A DNA stretch of 34,621 nt from positions 1 through 34,621 of the forward strand of contig JAOXSC010000083.1 of the NCBI GenBank assembly GCA_025800215.1. Reading direction: 5' to 3'. The notes under the pieces are model-generated. The model did not search any database. It was not told the origin of the DNA and saw nothing but the letters and a program-made list of their open reading frames with translations. Below, piece after piece: positions 8,586 to 15,947 of the stretch; position 1 is the first letter of the stretch, and each line of letters starts with the position of its first letter. Position numbers and translations under genes: made by a program. The stretch comes from Marinibacterium sp. (GTDB lineage: Bacteria; Pseudomonadota; Alphaproteobacteria; Rhodobacterales; Rhodobacteraceae).

Positions 8586-8603
8586 GTTGCATTGTGATGC
8601 AAC
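8586..8603. promoter_or_regulatory. 18-bp dyad operator upstream of the XRE gene
   Basis: Perfect inverted repeat GTTGCAT-TGTG-ATGCAAC, between a candidate -10 and the Shine-Dalgarno of the XRE gene. Its length and symmetry fit a dimeric HTH regulator, so autorepression is the natural inference. Binding by this particular protein is not shown. Confidence 0.65.
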
Positions 8604-8632
8604 ATCTAAGCGATGCAGCCGGATTTGTCAAT
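8603..8632 (-). promoter_or_regulatory. Candidate sigma-70 promoter for the XRE operon
   Basis: On the minus strand a perfect TTGACA (8632-8627) is followed 17-18 nt later by TTAGAT/TAGATG (about 8609-8603). The -35 box contains the TGA stop codon of the upstream 168-aa gene. The -10 is only a 3/6 match, so the call rests mainly on the -35 and the adjacent dyad. Confidence 0.45.
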
Positions 8633-9134
8633 GTCGCGCCCCTGTCTGCCCGCCATCCGGCAGCGCCCGCAGCCGCGCCAGCGTGGCCTGCGCCAGCGCC
8701 GGATCGCGCAGGCCGGCCAGATCGGCGCGCAGCGCGGTAAAGGTGCCGCGCAGCATGAAGGTCAGCGCAGGGTCGGGGTGTTCGGTAAAGCACAGCAGCC
8801 CCGCCACCTTCCACGAGCCGGGCCGATGCAGCGCGAAATAGCCATGGTCGTCGCCATCGCGCAGCCCGTCGATCCGCACCAGCGGCAGGATGTCGTCAAG
8901 GTCGTGAAAGAACGCGCCAAAGCGGTTGGGCGGATAGTGGCGGCGCACATGCGGCGGTTCCTGCGCATGGGTCAGGCGCAGGTGCTGCGCCTTGCCCTTG
9001 AACACCGGGCGCAGCTGCAGCAGGTGGCGGTGATAGGCAATGAATTCGGCCCGGTAACGCTCCGCCGCTTGCGGGCCATAGCCCGTCGGAGGCTCGGGTA
9101 ACGCGTCAAAGGACGGTGCAAAGCGCAGGACCAT
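8628..9134 (-). CDS. Conserved-looking hypothetical protein (168 aa)
   Basis: I do not recognise this family. The start ATG at 9134 has a strong GAGGAAAGG Shine-Dalgarno and the codon usage matches the neighbours, so it is very likely a real gene. The protein is soluble, with no signal peptide or membrane helix. It is rich in His, Arg and aromatic residues (RRHYPPNRFGAFFHDLDD at about residues 64-81, DGDDHGYFALHRPGSWKVAG at about 95-114). It is divergent from the FAD-dependent dehydrogenase gene (159-bp gap) and lies 61 bp upstream of the XRE gene, whose -35 overlaps its stop codon. Confidence 0.75.
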   Translation of the reverse strand: MVLRFAPSFDALPEPPTGYGPQAAERYRAEFIAYHRHLLQLRPVFKGKAQHLRLTHAQEPPHVRRHYPPNRFGAFFHDLDDILPLVRIDGLRDGDDHGYFALHRPGSWKVAGLLCFTEHPDPALTFMLRGTFTALRADLAGLRDPALAQATLARLRALPDGGQTGARH

Positions 9135-9293
9135 GGCCTTTCCTCTGTCATCTAACCGATGCCTCTGATCTGGCCATATTCTGCGTGAAATCTCAACGCC
9201 CGCGCATGCCCCTAGGTCAGCCCCGACCGGGCTTGCCGCAACGCCGCGCCTAATCCCATACTGACACGCAGGGAGAGGAAGGGAGGATCAGCC

Positions 9294-10949
9294 ATGGACA
9301 GTGCCGACGCAATTGTGGTGGGCGCGGGCCTTGCGGGGCTTGTGGCAGCGGTCGAGCTGGCCGACCGGGGCAAGCGGGTCATCGTGCTGGATCAGGAAGG
9401 CGAACAGTCGCTGGGCGGGCAGGCATTCTGGAGCCTCGGCGGGCTGTTCATGATCGACACGCCCGAACAGCGACGCATGGGCATCCGTGACACCCGCGAT
9501 CTGGCACTGAACGACTGGCTGGGCAGCGCTCAGTTCGACCGGCCCGAAGACCACTGGCCGCGCAAATGGGCCGAAGCCTATATTGATTTTGCCGCCGATG
9601 GCATGCGCCCCTGGCTGCACGGGCTGGGGATGCGCTGGTTCCCGGTGGTGGGCTGGGCCGAGCGGGGCGGGTCCTTTGCCGATGGACATGGCAATTCGGT
9701 ACCGCGGTTTCACATCACCTGGGGGACTGGGCCGGGGGTGCTCGATCCGTTTGTGGCGCGCATCCGGGCCCATGCGGCCGACGGGCGCGTGTCCCTGCGC
9801 TTTCGCCATCAGGTCGACCGGATCGTGACGGAAAACGGCGCCGCGCGCGGCGTGGCGGGGTCGCATCTGGCCGAAGATGCCTCGGAGCGCTCGCAAAAGA
9901 CCAATCGCGACGTCACTGGAGAATTCGAGCTGCACGCCCCATCGGTCATCGTCAGTTCGGGCGGCATCGGTGGCAATTTCGAAATGGTGCGCCGCAACTG
10001 GCCCCGCGATCGGCTGGGTGAGCCGCCCAAGACCATGGTGGCCGGTGTTCCGGCCCATGTGGACGGGCGCATGATCGACATTTCGCAGGCCGCAGGCGCC
10101 CATGCCATCAACGGGGACCGGATGTGGCATTACACCGAAGGGGTGCGCAACTGGGATCCGATCTGGCCCCATCACGGGATCCGCATCCTGCCGGGGCCGT
10201 CGTCGATGTGGTTTGACGCCCATGGCACCCGGCTGCCGGCCCCCTGCATGCCCGGCTTTGACACCCTGGGCACCTTGCGGGAAATCCTGCGCACCGGGCA
10301 TGATTACAGCTGGTTTGTGCTGACCCAGAAGATCATCAAGAAGGAATTCGCCCTGTCGGGGTCCGAACAGAACCCCGATTTCACATCCAAACGCTGGTCC
10401 GAAGTGCTGCGCCAGCGCGTGCTGGCCGGTGCCAGAGCCAGCGCTCCGGTCGAGGCGTTCAAAGAGCATGGCGCCGATTTTGTGGTGGCCGATGATCTGG
10501 CCAGCCTGATCGACGGCATGCACAAGCTGGATGGAGGGCGGGTCGACGGGGCGCGGCTGAAGGCACAGATCGAAGCGCGTGACGCCCAGATCGACAACCC
10601 GTTTTCCAAGGACGCGCAGATCATCGCGATCCATGCCGCACGCAACTATCGCGGTGACCGGCTGATCCGCACCGCCAAACCGCACCGGATCCTGGACCCC
10701 GCCAATGGCCCGCTGATCGCGGTCAAGCTGCATATCCTGACGCGCAAATCGCTGGGCGGGCTGCAGACCGATCTTGACAGCCGCATGCTGGATGCCAGCG
10801 GCGCGCCGGTGCCCGGCCTGTTTGCCGCGGGCGAGGTCGCAGGATTTGGCGGTGGCGGCTACCACGGCTACAACGCGCTGGAGGGTACGTTTCTGGGCGG
10901 CTGCCTGTTTTCGGGGCGTCAGGCGGGACGTTCGGAAAACATCGCCTGA
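9294..10949 (+). CDS. FAD-dependent dehydrogenase (fumarate reductase/KstD-like flavoprotein)
   Basis: 551-aa flavoprotein of the FAD-binding_2 group. The N-terminal Rossmann motif is AIVVGAGLAGLVAAVELADRG with the adenine-binding acidic residue in VIVLDQE, and the C-terminal FAD contact is PGLFAAGEVAGFGGGGYHGYNALEGTFLGG. Relatives include 3-ketosteroid delta1-dehydrogenase and fumarate reductase flavoprotein; they oxidise or reduce C-C bonds. The substrate cannot be fixed from sequence. A clear GGGAGGA Shine-Dalgarno precedes ATG 9294. marC begins 51 bp downstream with its own strong RBS; no functional link is obvious. Confidence 0.85.
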   Translation: MDSADAIVVGAGLAGLVAAVELADRGKRVIVLDQEGEQSLGGQAFWSLGGLFMIDTPEQRRMGIRDTRDLALNDWLGSAQFDRPEDHWPRKWAEAYIDFAADGMRPWLHGLGMRWFPVVGWAERGGSFADGHGNSVPRFHITWGTGPGVLDPFVARIRAHAADGRVSLRFRHQVDRIVTENGAARGVAGSHLAEDASERSQKTNRDVTGEFELHAPSVIVSSGGIGGNFEMVRRNWPRDRLGEPPKTMVAGVPAHVDGRMIDISQAAGAHAINGDRMWHYTEGVRNWDPIWPHHGIRILPGPSSMWFDAHGTRLPAPCMPGFDTLGTLREILRTGHDYSWFVLTQKIIKKEFALSGSEQNPDFTSKRWSEVLRQRVLAGARASAPVEAFKEHGADFVVADDLASLIDGMHKLDGGRVDGARLKAQIEARDAQIDNPFSKDAQIIAIHAARNYRGDRLIRTAKPHRILDPANGPLIAVKLHILTRKSLGGLQTDLDSRMLDASGAPVPGLFAAGEVAGFGGGGYHGYNALEGTFLGGCLFSGRQAGRSENIA

Positions 10950-11000
10950 GCGATGCAATCATGTTAAGCGGTCCCAAACGACAAGGAGGCCGGGGGCCGA

Positions 11001-11627
11001 ATGACATCGCTGTTTGAACAATTTGTCACCCTCTGGGTGGTCATCGACCCGATCGGTACGGTGCCGGTCTTTATCGCCGTCACCGCCCATATGTCGGCCA
11101 GACAGCGCAGCGTCACCGCGCTCAAGGCGGCGCTGGTCAGCGCGGGCATTCTGGTGTTTTTCCTGGTCTTCGGCCAGCTTCTGATCGACGGGCTCGACAT
11201 CGGGCTGACGGCGTTCCAGGTGGCGGGCGGGATCATCCTGTTCCTGTTTGCACTGACGATGATCTTTGGCGAACCCAAGCAGGACAGCGATCTGAAATCG
11301 GCCGAAGGGGACAGCGAGCCCAAATCGCCTGCGGTGTTTCCCCTGGCGATCCCGTCTCTGGCGTCGCCCGGCGCGATGCTTGCGATTGTCATGCTGACCG
11401 ACAACAGCCAGTATTCGATTGCCGAACAGGGGGTGACGGCGCTCGTGATGCTGGCGGTGGTGGCCTGCGGCTATGTGATGATGCGGCTGGCGGATCCGAT
11501 CATCCGGCTGATCGGCGAATCCGGTGCTGCGATCATCAGCCGGGTGATGGGGATGATCCTGGCGTCGGTCGCGGTCAAGGCGGTGCTCGAAGGGATCCTG
11601 CACATCGCCACCACAGGGCAGCTCTGA
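11001..11627 (+). CDS. MarC-family integral membrane protein
   Basis: 208-aa MarC/UPF0056 protein of the inner membrane, with about six hydrophobic helices. The family N-terminus is present (FVTLWVVIDPIGTVPVFIAVTAHMS), as are the IPSLASPGAMLAIVML stretch and the C-terminal SRVMGMILASVAVKAVLEGI. The function is not established for the family; the historical link to multiple antibiotic resistance in E. coli was not upheld. AAGGAGG lies about 10 nt before the ATG. A strong intrinsic terminator follows. Confidence 0.92.
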   Translation: MTSLFEQFVTLWVVIDPIGTVPVFIAVTAHMSARQRSVTALKAALVSAGILVFFLVFGQLLIDGLDIGLTAFQVAGGIILFLFALTMIFGEPKQDSDLKSAEGDSEPKSPAVFPLAIPSLASPGAMLAIVMLTDNSQYSIAEQGVTALVMLAVVACGYVMMRLADPIIRLIGESGAAIISRVMGMILASVAVKAVLEGILHIATTGQL

Positions 11628-11696
11628 CCCCCGAGGGGCGCCGGTGATCGGGCCCCCGTGCCCCCCCTGTGCCCGTCACGGGGTCATCAGACAGTG

Positions 11697-11735
11697 CGGC
11701 CCGCGACCGGTGTGATGCGGTCGCGGGCCGTTTTT
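11697..11735 (+). terminator. Intrinsic terminator after marC
   Basis: A perfect 13-bp GC-rich stem (arms 11697-11709 and 11718-11730, 8-nt loop) is followed by TTTTT at 11731-11735. It terminates plus-strand transcription just before the end of the convergent SnoaL-like gene. There is no U-tract in the reverse direction. Confidence 0.9.
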
Positions 11736-11745
11736 GGTTCAGGGG

Positions 11746-12510
11746 TCAGAACTTGCCGTTGTCATGCACCATCGCGTCAGGCGTAGGGGCGACAACATCC
11801 CAGTGTTCCACGATCTTGCCATCTTCGACGCGCCACAGATCAAAGAAGGCCCAGGGCTTGCCGCTGACGGTCGCGTCGGATGCGACAAAGACAAAATTGC
11901 CCTCGGCGACCACGATCTGCGGGTCGAATTTGGTGATGACGAACCCCTGATCGGCCCAGGCCTTGGTGCCTGCGATCAGCCCGTCGATGCCGTCGGCAAG
12001 GTTGGGATTGTGCTGCATGTAGACCTGGGAATACTCGGGCGCCTTTTCGGGGGCTGCCCCGCCCAGCACATCGCGCACAAAGCCAAGAACCAGCGCCTTG
12101 TTGGCTTCGGTCTGATCAAGGTCGGTGATCTCGGTCGGCCCGTCGGTCATGCCCCGGCCTGATGCGGTGGTGTCGGGGATGGGTTGCAGGTTGTCCCAAT
12201 GTTCGACGACCTTACCGTCGTCCACCCGGAACACATCGAACGCGGCCAGGCGGGGGGCGCCAAAGGCGTCGGCGTTGTCAAAGGTGCTGTGCAGGACCAC
12301 CAGATCCCCTTCCGAGATCACCCGGTGCGTTGTCACGGTCATGCCGGACTGTTCGACCATCTGCATGAGTCCCAGAAGCCCATCCGCCCCGGTCGGGACC
12401 TGCGGGTTGTGCTGGATGTAGTCGGGCGTCACCAGCTGCCGGGCGGCGTCGGGATCGTGATCGACAAAAGCGGCGGTGAAAAGAGCGATGACAAGGTCTT
12501 TGGCAGGCAT
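11746..12510 (-). CDS. Tandem SnoaL-like / NTF2-fold protein
   Basis: 254 aa made of two homologous NTF2-fold (SnoaL-like) units, at about residues 1-118 and 130-247. Each has the pattern YIQHNP/YMQHNP, then GDLVVLHS/GNFVFVAS, then FDVFRVDDGKVVEHWD/FDLWRVEDGKIVEHWD. The family includes polyketide cyclases and putative aldol-condensing enzymes, but the substrate here is unknown. A GGAGGACC Shine-Dalgarno fixes ATG 12510. It is divergent from an HxlR regulator, and this arrangement is typical of a regulator controlling the neighbouring small enzyme, often in response to electrophiles or quinones. Confidence 0.85.
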   Translation of the reverse strand: MPAKDLVIALFTAAFVDHDPDAARQLVTPDYIQHNPQVPTGADGLLGLMQMVEQSGMTVTTHRVISEGDLVVLHSTFDNADAFGAPRLAAFDVFRVDDGKVVEHWDNLQPIPDTTASGRGMTDGPTEITDLDQTEANKALVLGFVRDVLGGAAPEKAPEYSQVYMQHNPNLADGIDGLIAGTKAWADQGFVITKFDPQIVVAEGNFVFVASDATVSGKPWAFFDLWRVEDGKIVEHWDVVAPTPDAMVHDNGKF

Positions 12511-12544
12511 GACGTGGTCCTCCGATTCGTATGTCCTGCCTACG

Positions 12545-12687
12545 TGGTATCAAATCACTACCATATCGCAATTACGTACCTTGAGCGAACCTGGTATGGT
12601 CCAGCATACCTGCAGGGGCCAGGAATGTTGTGTTTCCGGGGGCGCGCGGGTAAGATCTGGGTCGGTCTGAAAACAATACCAGGGTAT
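12545..12687. promoter_or_regulatory. Cluster of GGTA/TACC dyads in the SnoaL-like/hxlR divergent region
   Basis: Three inverted repeats share GGTA/TACC half-sites: 12545-12563 (TGGTA-N9-TACCA), 12593-12610 (GGTATG-N6-CATACC) and 12676-12687 (ATACC-AG-GGTAT). They sit in the 180-bp gap between divergent genes. They are plausible binding sites for the adjacent HxlR-family regulator, which typically binds short dyads as a dimer. Which one is used is unknown. Confidence 0.55.
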
Positions 12688-12690
12688 CCG

Positions 12691-13068
12691 ATGCTACCAG
12701 TCGGCGTGGCCAACAAGGCCGAGGCGTCCAATTGTTCGATCCGCTCTGTGCTGTCGAATGTGACGGGCAAATGGCGCATGATCATCATTCTGGCGCTTGA
12801 AGATGATCCCAAGCGGTTCGGCGATCTCAAGCGCTGCATCGGAGACATCACCCAAAGCGTGCTGACAGAGAACCTTCGGGGGTTGCAGCGCGACGGGTAT
12901 CTGACACGCAGTGTTGATCCCGGCCCGCCGGTGGCGGTGTCCTATGCGCTGACGCCGCTGGGGCGCAGCCTGCTGGGGCTGCTCAAACCGCTGGTCTACT
13001 GGTCGCACGATCAGATGGACGAGGTCCGGCAATCGCGCATGCACTATGACAAGGAACAGCCGGGCTGA
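12691..13068 (+). CDS. HxlR-family transcriptional regulator
   Basis: 125-aa winged-helix regulator. The HxlR signature is clear: CSIRSVLSNVTGKWRMIIILALEDDPKRFGDLKR (residues 12-45), then ITQSVLTENLRGLQRDGYLTRSV and the VSYALTPLGRSLLGLLKPL wing and helix. The single Cys near residue 12 is where redox-sensing relatives place their reactive cysteine. The frame is open far upstream, but ATG 12691 gives the standard N-terminus, and the upstream part shadows the SnoaL-like gene and the operator region. The ribosome site is weak (AGGG). Confidence 0.88.
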   Translation: MLPVGVANKAEASNCSIRSVLSNVTGKWRMIIILALEDDPKRFGDLKRCIGDITQSVLTENLRGLQRDGYLTRSVDPGPPVAVSYALTPLGRSLLGLLKPLVYWSHDQMDEVRQSRMHYDKEQPG

Positions 13069-13106
13069 TCTGCACGGATCTTTGGCGCATCCGGTCCGGC
13101 CCATAT

Positions 13107-13140
13107 GAAAACGCCCCGGTGATGGCGGTCACCGGGGCGT
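13107..13140 (-). terminator. Intrinsic terminator for the 84-aa protein gene
   Basis: A perfect 12-bp stem (13111-13122 and 13129-13140, 6-nt loop) is followed on the minus strand by TTTT (13110-13107). It lies 40 bp past the stop of the minus-strand gene and 43 bp past the convergent hxlR stop, so it may also slow plus-strand transcripts. Confidence 0.75.
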
Positions 13141-13179
13141 CTGGCGTATGGGCCGGGCGGGCTGTGTCAGCCGGCGGCC

Positions 13180-13434
13180 TTAGCCGCTGACATAGGGGGT
13201 GCCCTGGATGTCTTCGGGGCGATACCAGACCTTCTGGTTGTGCAGGCGGCCCAGCAGATCGGTGAGGTTGGACAGTGTGTCGTCGATCTCGGCCACTTCG
13301 GGGCTGTCTTCTGCGCTGTCCGTCACCAGATCCAGACGCCTGAGCGACAGCTCGGACTGATGCGTCAGCAGCGCGCTTTCGATCAGATCCAGATCTCCGA
13401 TCCCCAGTTCGAAATTGGTGTTGTAGGCTGGCAT
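13180..13434 (-). CDS. Small acidic hypothetical protein (84 aa)
   Basis: Not recognised as a named family. With the start at ATG 13434 (GGGAG 8 nt upstream) it is 84 aa; an ATG at 13470 and the far end of the frame at 13476 have no ribosome site. The protein is soluble and acidic, with a long predicted helical middle (DLDLIESALLTHQSELSLRR, then EIDDTLSNLTDLLGRLHNQK) and an aromatic tail WYRPEDIQGTPYVSG. The leucine/hydrophobic spacing suggests a helical hairpin or short coiled coil. It is transcribed alone, with its own terminator. Confidence 0.7.
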   Translation of the reverse strand: MPAYNTNFELGIGDLDLIESALLTHQSELSLRRLDLVTDSAEDSPEVAEIDDTLSNLTDLLGRLHNQKVWYRPEDIQGTPYVSG

Positions 13435-13581
13435 TGCTGGCTCCCATGGCGTCTGATGCGTCTCTGACATCACCATACGACATTTTCACGCCGAAATGCG
13501 ACATCGTCGTTGCGGCACAAGATGAAAAAGATCCATCTGTGCCGCATCTTTCAATGTCCCGCCTGTCGGGGGGCCGGGGGG

Positions 13582-14274
13582 TTAGTCGACAAAGGTTGCA
13601 ATCTCATCCAGCGGCTTTTTCAGCTTGGCCACCGATGGCACGGTGGCGTCCTGCGACGGATGACCCACGGCGATGATCATCGACGGCTTTTCCGATGCAG
13701 GCCGGTTCAGCGCGCCATTGAGGAACTTCATCGGGTTCGGCGTGTGCGTCAGCGTCGACAGGCCCGCGTGATGCAGCGCGGCCAGCAGAAAGCCGGTGGC
13801 GATGTTCACGCTTTCGGGGACATAGTAGTTCTTGTAGCGTGTCCCGTCGTCGAATTCGCCCCACCGCTGGGCAAAGACCACGATCAGCCAGGGCGCGATG
13901 GTCAGGTGCGGTTTGTCGGCCGTGGTGCCGATGGGCTCGAGCGCCTTGATCCATTCATCGCTGGCGCCGCCTTCGTAGAACTTGCGCTCTTCTTCTTCGG
14001 CCTCGGCGCGGATGCGCGATTTCATCTGCGAGTCGGACACCGCCACAAAATGCCAGGGCTGGTGATTGGCGCCGGACGGTGCGCTGCCCGCCGTGCGGAT
14101 GCAGGATGCAATGACATCGCGCGACACCGGGCGGTCGGAGAAGTCGCGCACCGAATGACGCTGGCGCATCCGGTCATGGAACGCCTGCGCTTCGGCCAGC
14201 ATCTGGGCATCGGAATAGTCGGCCCGGTCGGGCAGGGGAATGGCGGTGTAGTTCAGTTTCTCGCGTGCAAACAT
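13582..14274 (-). CDS. Nitroreductase-family FMN oxidoreductase
   Basis: 230-aa nitroreductase-like flavoprotein using FMN and NAD(P)H. The FMN-phosphate motif RHSVRDFSDRPVSR lies at about residues 39-52, SAPSGANHQPWHFVAV at about 68-83, and NIATGFLLAALHHAGLSTLTHTP at about 155-177. Relatives reduce nitro-aromatics, enones or quinones, or act as iodotyrosine-deiodinase-like enzymes; the substrate here is unknown. I chose ATG 14274 because the peptide before it lacks conservation features, but an ATG at 14292 is possible and neither has a strong Shine-Dalgarno. Confidence 0.85.
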   Translation of the reverse strand: MFAREKLNYTAIPLPDRADYSDAQMLAEAQAFHDRMRQRHSVRDFSDRPVSRDVIASCIRTAGSAPSGANHQPWHFVAVSDSQMKSRIRAEAEEEERKFYEGGASDEWIKALEPIGTTADKPHLTIAPWLIVVFAQRWGEFDDGTRYKNYYVPESVNIATGFLLAALHHAGLSTLTHTPNPMKFLNGALNRPASEKPSMIIAVGHPSQDATVPSVAKLKKPLDEIATFVD

Positions 14275-14336
14275 GGCCGGTCTGGTCCCCATCTGGATGT
14301 AGTGGGGACAAGTTATGGCGGGGTTGCCGCGGGCCT

Positions 14337-15224
14337 TCAAGATGGCGGCGTCAGCCCCGACCGGGCCGCAGCCCGGATCGCGCGGGTCAGCGGGGCCAGC
14401 GGGCGGGCCATGACGCCGCTGACCTGCCAGTCGAGCGCCACATCCATCATCGGATCGCGCCCCAGCGGCACCAGCGTGCCGCGCGCCAGCGCGTCGGTCA
14501 CCAGATGCGCGGGGTTCATCCCCCAGCCCAGGCCAAGCTGGGCGGCCTCAACAAAGGCATGTGACGACGGCAGGAAATGGCCGGGTGGGGCCGGGCGCGC
14601 GCCGGTTTCACGCGCCATCCAGCGCAGTTGCAATTGATCCTTGGCGTTGAAGATCAGGCAGGGCGCCCGCGCCAGGCTGTCGGCGCTGATCCCGTCTGCA
14701 AACCAGCGCGCAACAAAGGCCGGGCTGGCCGTTGCCACATAGCGCAGCGACCCAAGCGCCGTCCGGTCACAGCCGCTGATCGCAGGGCCTGCGGCGGTCA
14801 CGGCGGCACTGACCGCGCCACGTCTGAGCCAGTCGGCGCTGTGGTCCTGATCATCCACGACCAGATCGAACAGAAAATCATCGGTCTGAACCAGGGCAGG
14901 GATGATCCAGGTGGCCAGGCTGTCGGCATTCACCGCCACCCGCAGCCGCGCGGCGGCCGGGCCCATGTCGATCTTCAGATCCTGCCGCAGCCGGGTTTCC
15001 AGCAGGCCCACATCTTCGGCATGTTTGGCCAACCGTGCGCCGGCCTCGGTTGCGGTCGATGGCGTGCTGCGATGCACCAGCCGCCTGCCCACCTGATCTT
15101 CGAGCGCCTTGATGCGCTGCGTGACGGCCGGGGGGGTTACGCCAAGCGCGCGGGCGGCGGCTTCGAAACTGCCAAGCCGCAGGACGGCGGACAGGGTGGC
15201 CAGCTGGGTGGGGTCGAGCTGCAT
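14337..15224 (-). CDS. argP: LysR-family regulator ArgP (IciA)
   Basis: 295-aa LysR-type regulator. The ArgP-type N-terminus MQLDPTQLATLSAVLRLGSFEAAARALGVTPPAVTQRIKALE forms the winged helix-turn-helix (residues 1-62) and a LysR substrate domain fills the rest. In E. coli ArgP senses Arg/Lys and activates argO. Here an argO-like exporter gene is immediately divergent, which strongly supports the assignment. ATG 15224 is preferred over a GTG two codons upstream, because homologues begin MQLDP. The 85-bp AT-rich gap (about 15228-15264) should hold its operator. Confidence 0.9.
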   Translation of the reverse strand: MQLDPTQLATLSAVLRLGSFEAAARALGVTPPAVTQRIKALEDQVGRRLVHRSTPSTATEAGARLAKHAEDVGLLETRLRQDLKIDMGPAAARLRVAVNADSLATWIIPALVQTDDFLFDLVVDDQDHSADWLRRGAVSAAVTAAGPAISGCDRTALGSLRYVATASPAFVARWFADGISADSLARAPCLIFNAKDQLQLRWMARETGARPAPPGHFLPSSHAFVEAAQLGLGWGMNPAHLVTDALARGTLVPLGRDPMMDVALDWQVSGVMARPLAPLTRAIRAAARSGLTPPS

Positions 15225-15309
15225 AAGCACTGCTTAACATGCATAAAGGTATTAAACTAGACGAATGCAGCCCGCCCCGGTAGCCACGGGTCACACAAAG
15301 GGGGCGCGC

Positions 15310-15906
15310 ATGGACACGTATCTTGCCGGTTTTGCACTGGGGTTGGGCCTGATCCTGGCCATCGGGGCGCAGAATGCGTTTGTGCTGCGGCAGGGGCTGC
15401 GGCGCAGCCACGTGTTTGCCGTGTGCCTGACCTGCGCGCTCAGCGATGCGATCCTGATCGCCGTGGGCGTGGCGGGGTTCGGGGCGCTTGCCCATCACGT
15501 GCCCTGGCTGGAAACGGTGATGCGCATTGGCGGGGCGCTGTTTCTGCTGTGGTACGGGGTCCGGGCGCTGCGCAGCGCCTGGCGCGGTGGCGCGGTGATG
15601 ACCCTGCAGGACAGCGCCCCCGAAGCGTTGGGCCCGGTGCTGCTGACGGTGCTGGCGCTGACCTGGCTGAACCCGCATGTCTATCTGGATACGGTCATGC
15701 TCTTGGGATCCATCGCCGCGCAATATGACGCGCGTGGGATCTTTGCGGCGGGGGCGATCACGGCAAGCTTTGTGTTCTTCTTTTCTTTTGGCTATGGCGC
15801 GCGGCTTTTGGCCCCTGCCTTTGCCCGGTCCCGCACCTGGCAGCTGCTGGATCTGGCGATCGGGCTGCTGATGTGGGGGCTGGCGATCAAACTGATCTGG
15901 CTCTGA
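15310..15906 (+). CDS. argO: LysE/ArgO-family amino-acid exporter
   Basis: 198-aa inner-membrane exporter of basic amino acids (LysE superfamily) with about six helices. The signature GLGLILAIGAQNAFVLRQGLRR lies at residues 9-30 and the conserved LTWLNPHVYLDTVMLLGSIAAQ at about 120-141. AAAGGGGG precedes ATG 15310, which fixes the start; a candidate start 45 nt upstream is not supported. It is divergent from argP, so arginine/lysine-responsive control is likely. The EamA exporter gene follows 41 bp downstream and may be co-transcribed. Confidence 0.92.
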   Translation: MDTYLAGFALGLGLILAIGAQNAFVLRQGLRRSHVFAVCLTCALSDAILIAVGVAGFGALAHHVPWLETVMRIGGALFLLWYGVRALRSAWRGGAVMTLQDSAPEALGPVLLTVLALTWLNPHVYLDTVMLLGSIAAQYDARGIFAAGAITASFVFFFSFGYGARLLAPAFARSRTWQLLDLAIGLLMWGLAIKLIWL

Positions 15907-15947
15907 CCGGGTTGCACCCGCCGCGCGATCGGGTGCAGAAGCGGGAT

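Noticed and set aside
9288-10958. A 556-codon minus-strand frame exactly opposite the FAD-dependent dehydrogenase
   Set aside because: The plus strand encodes intact FAD motifs and a strong RBS; the antisense product has no recognisable fold.
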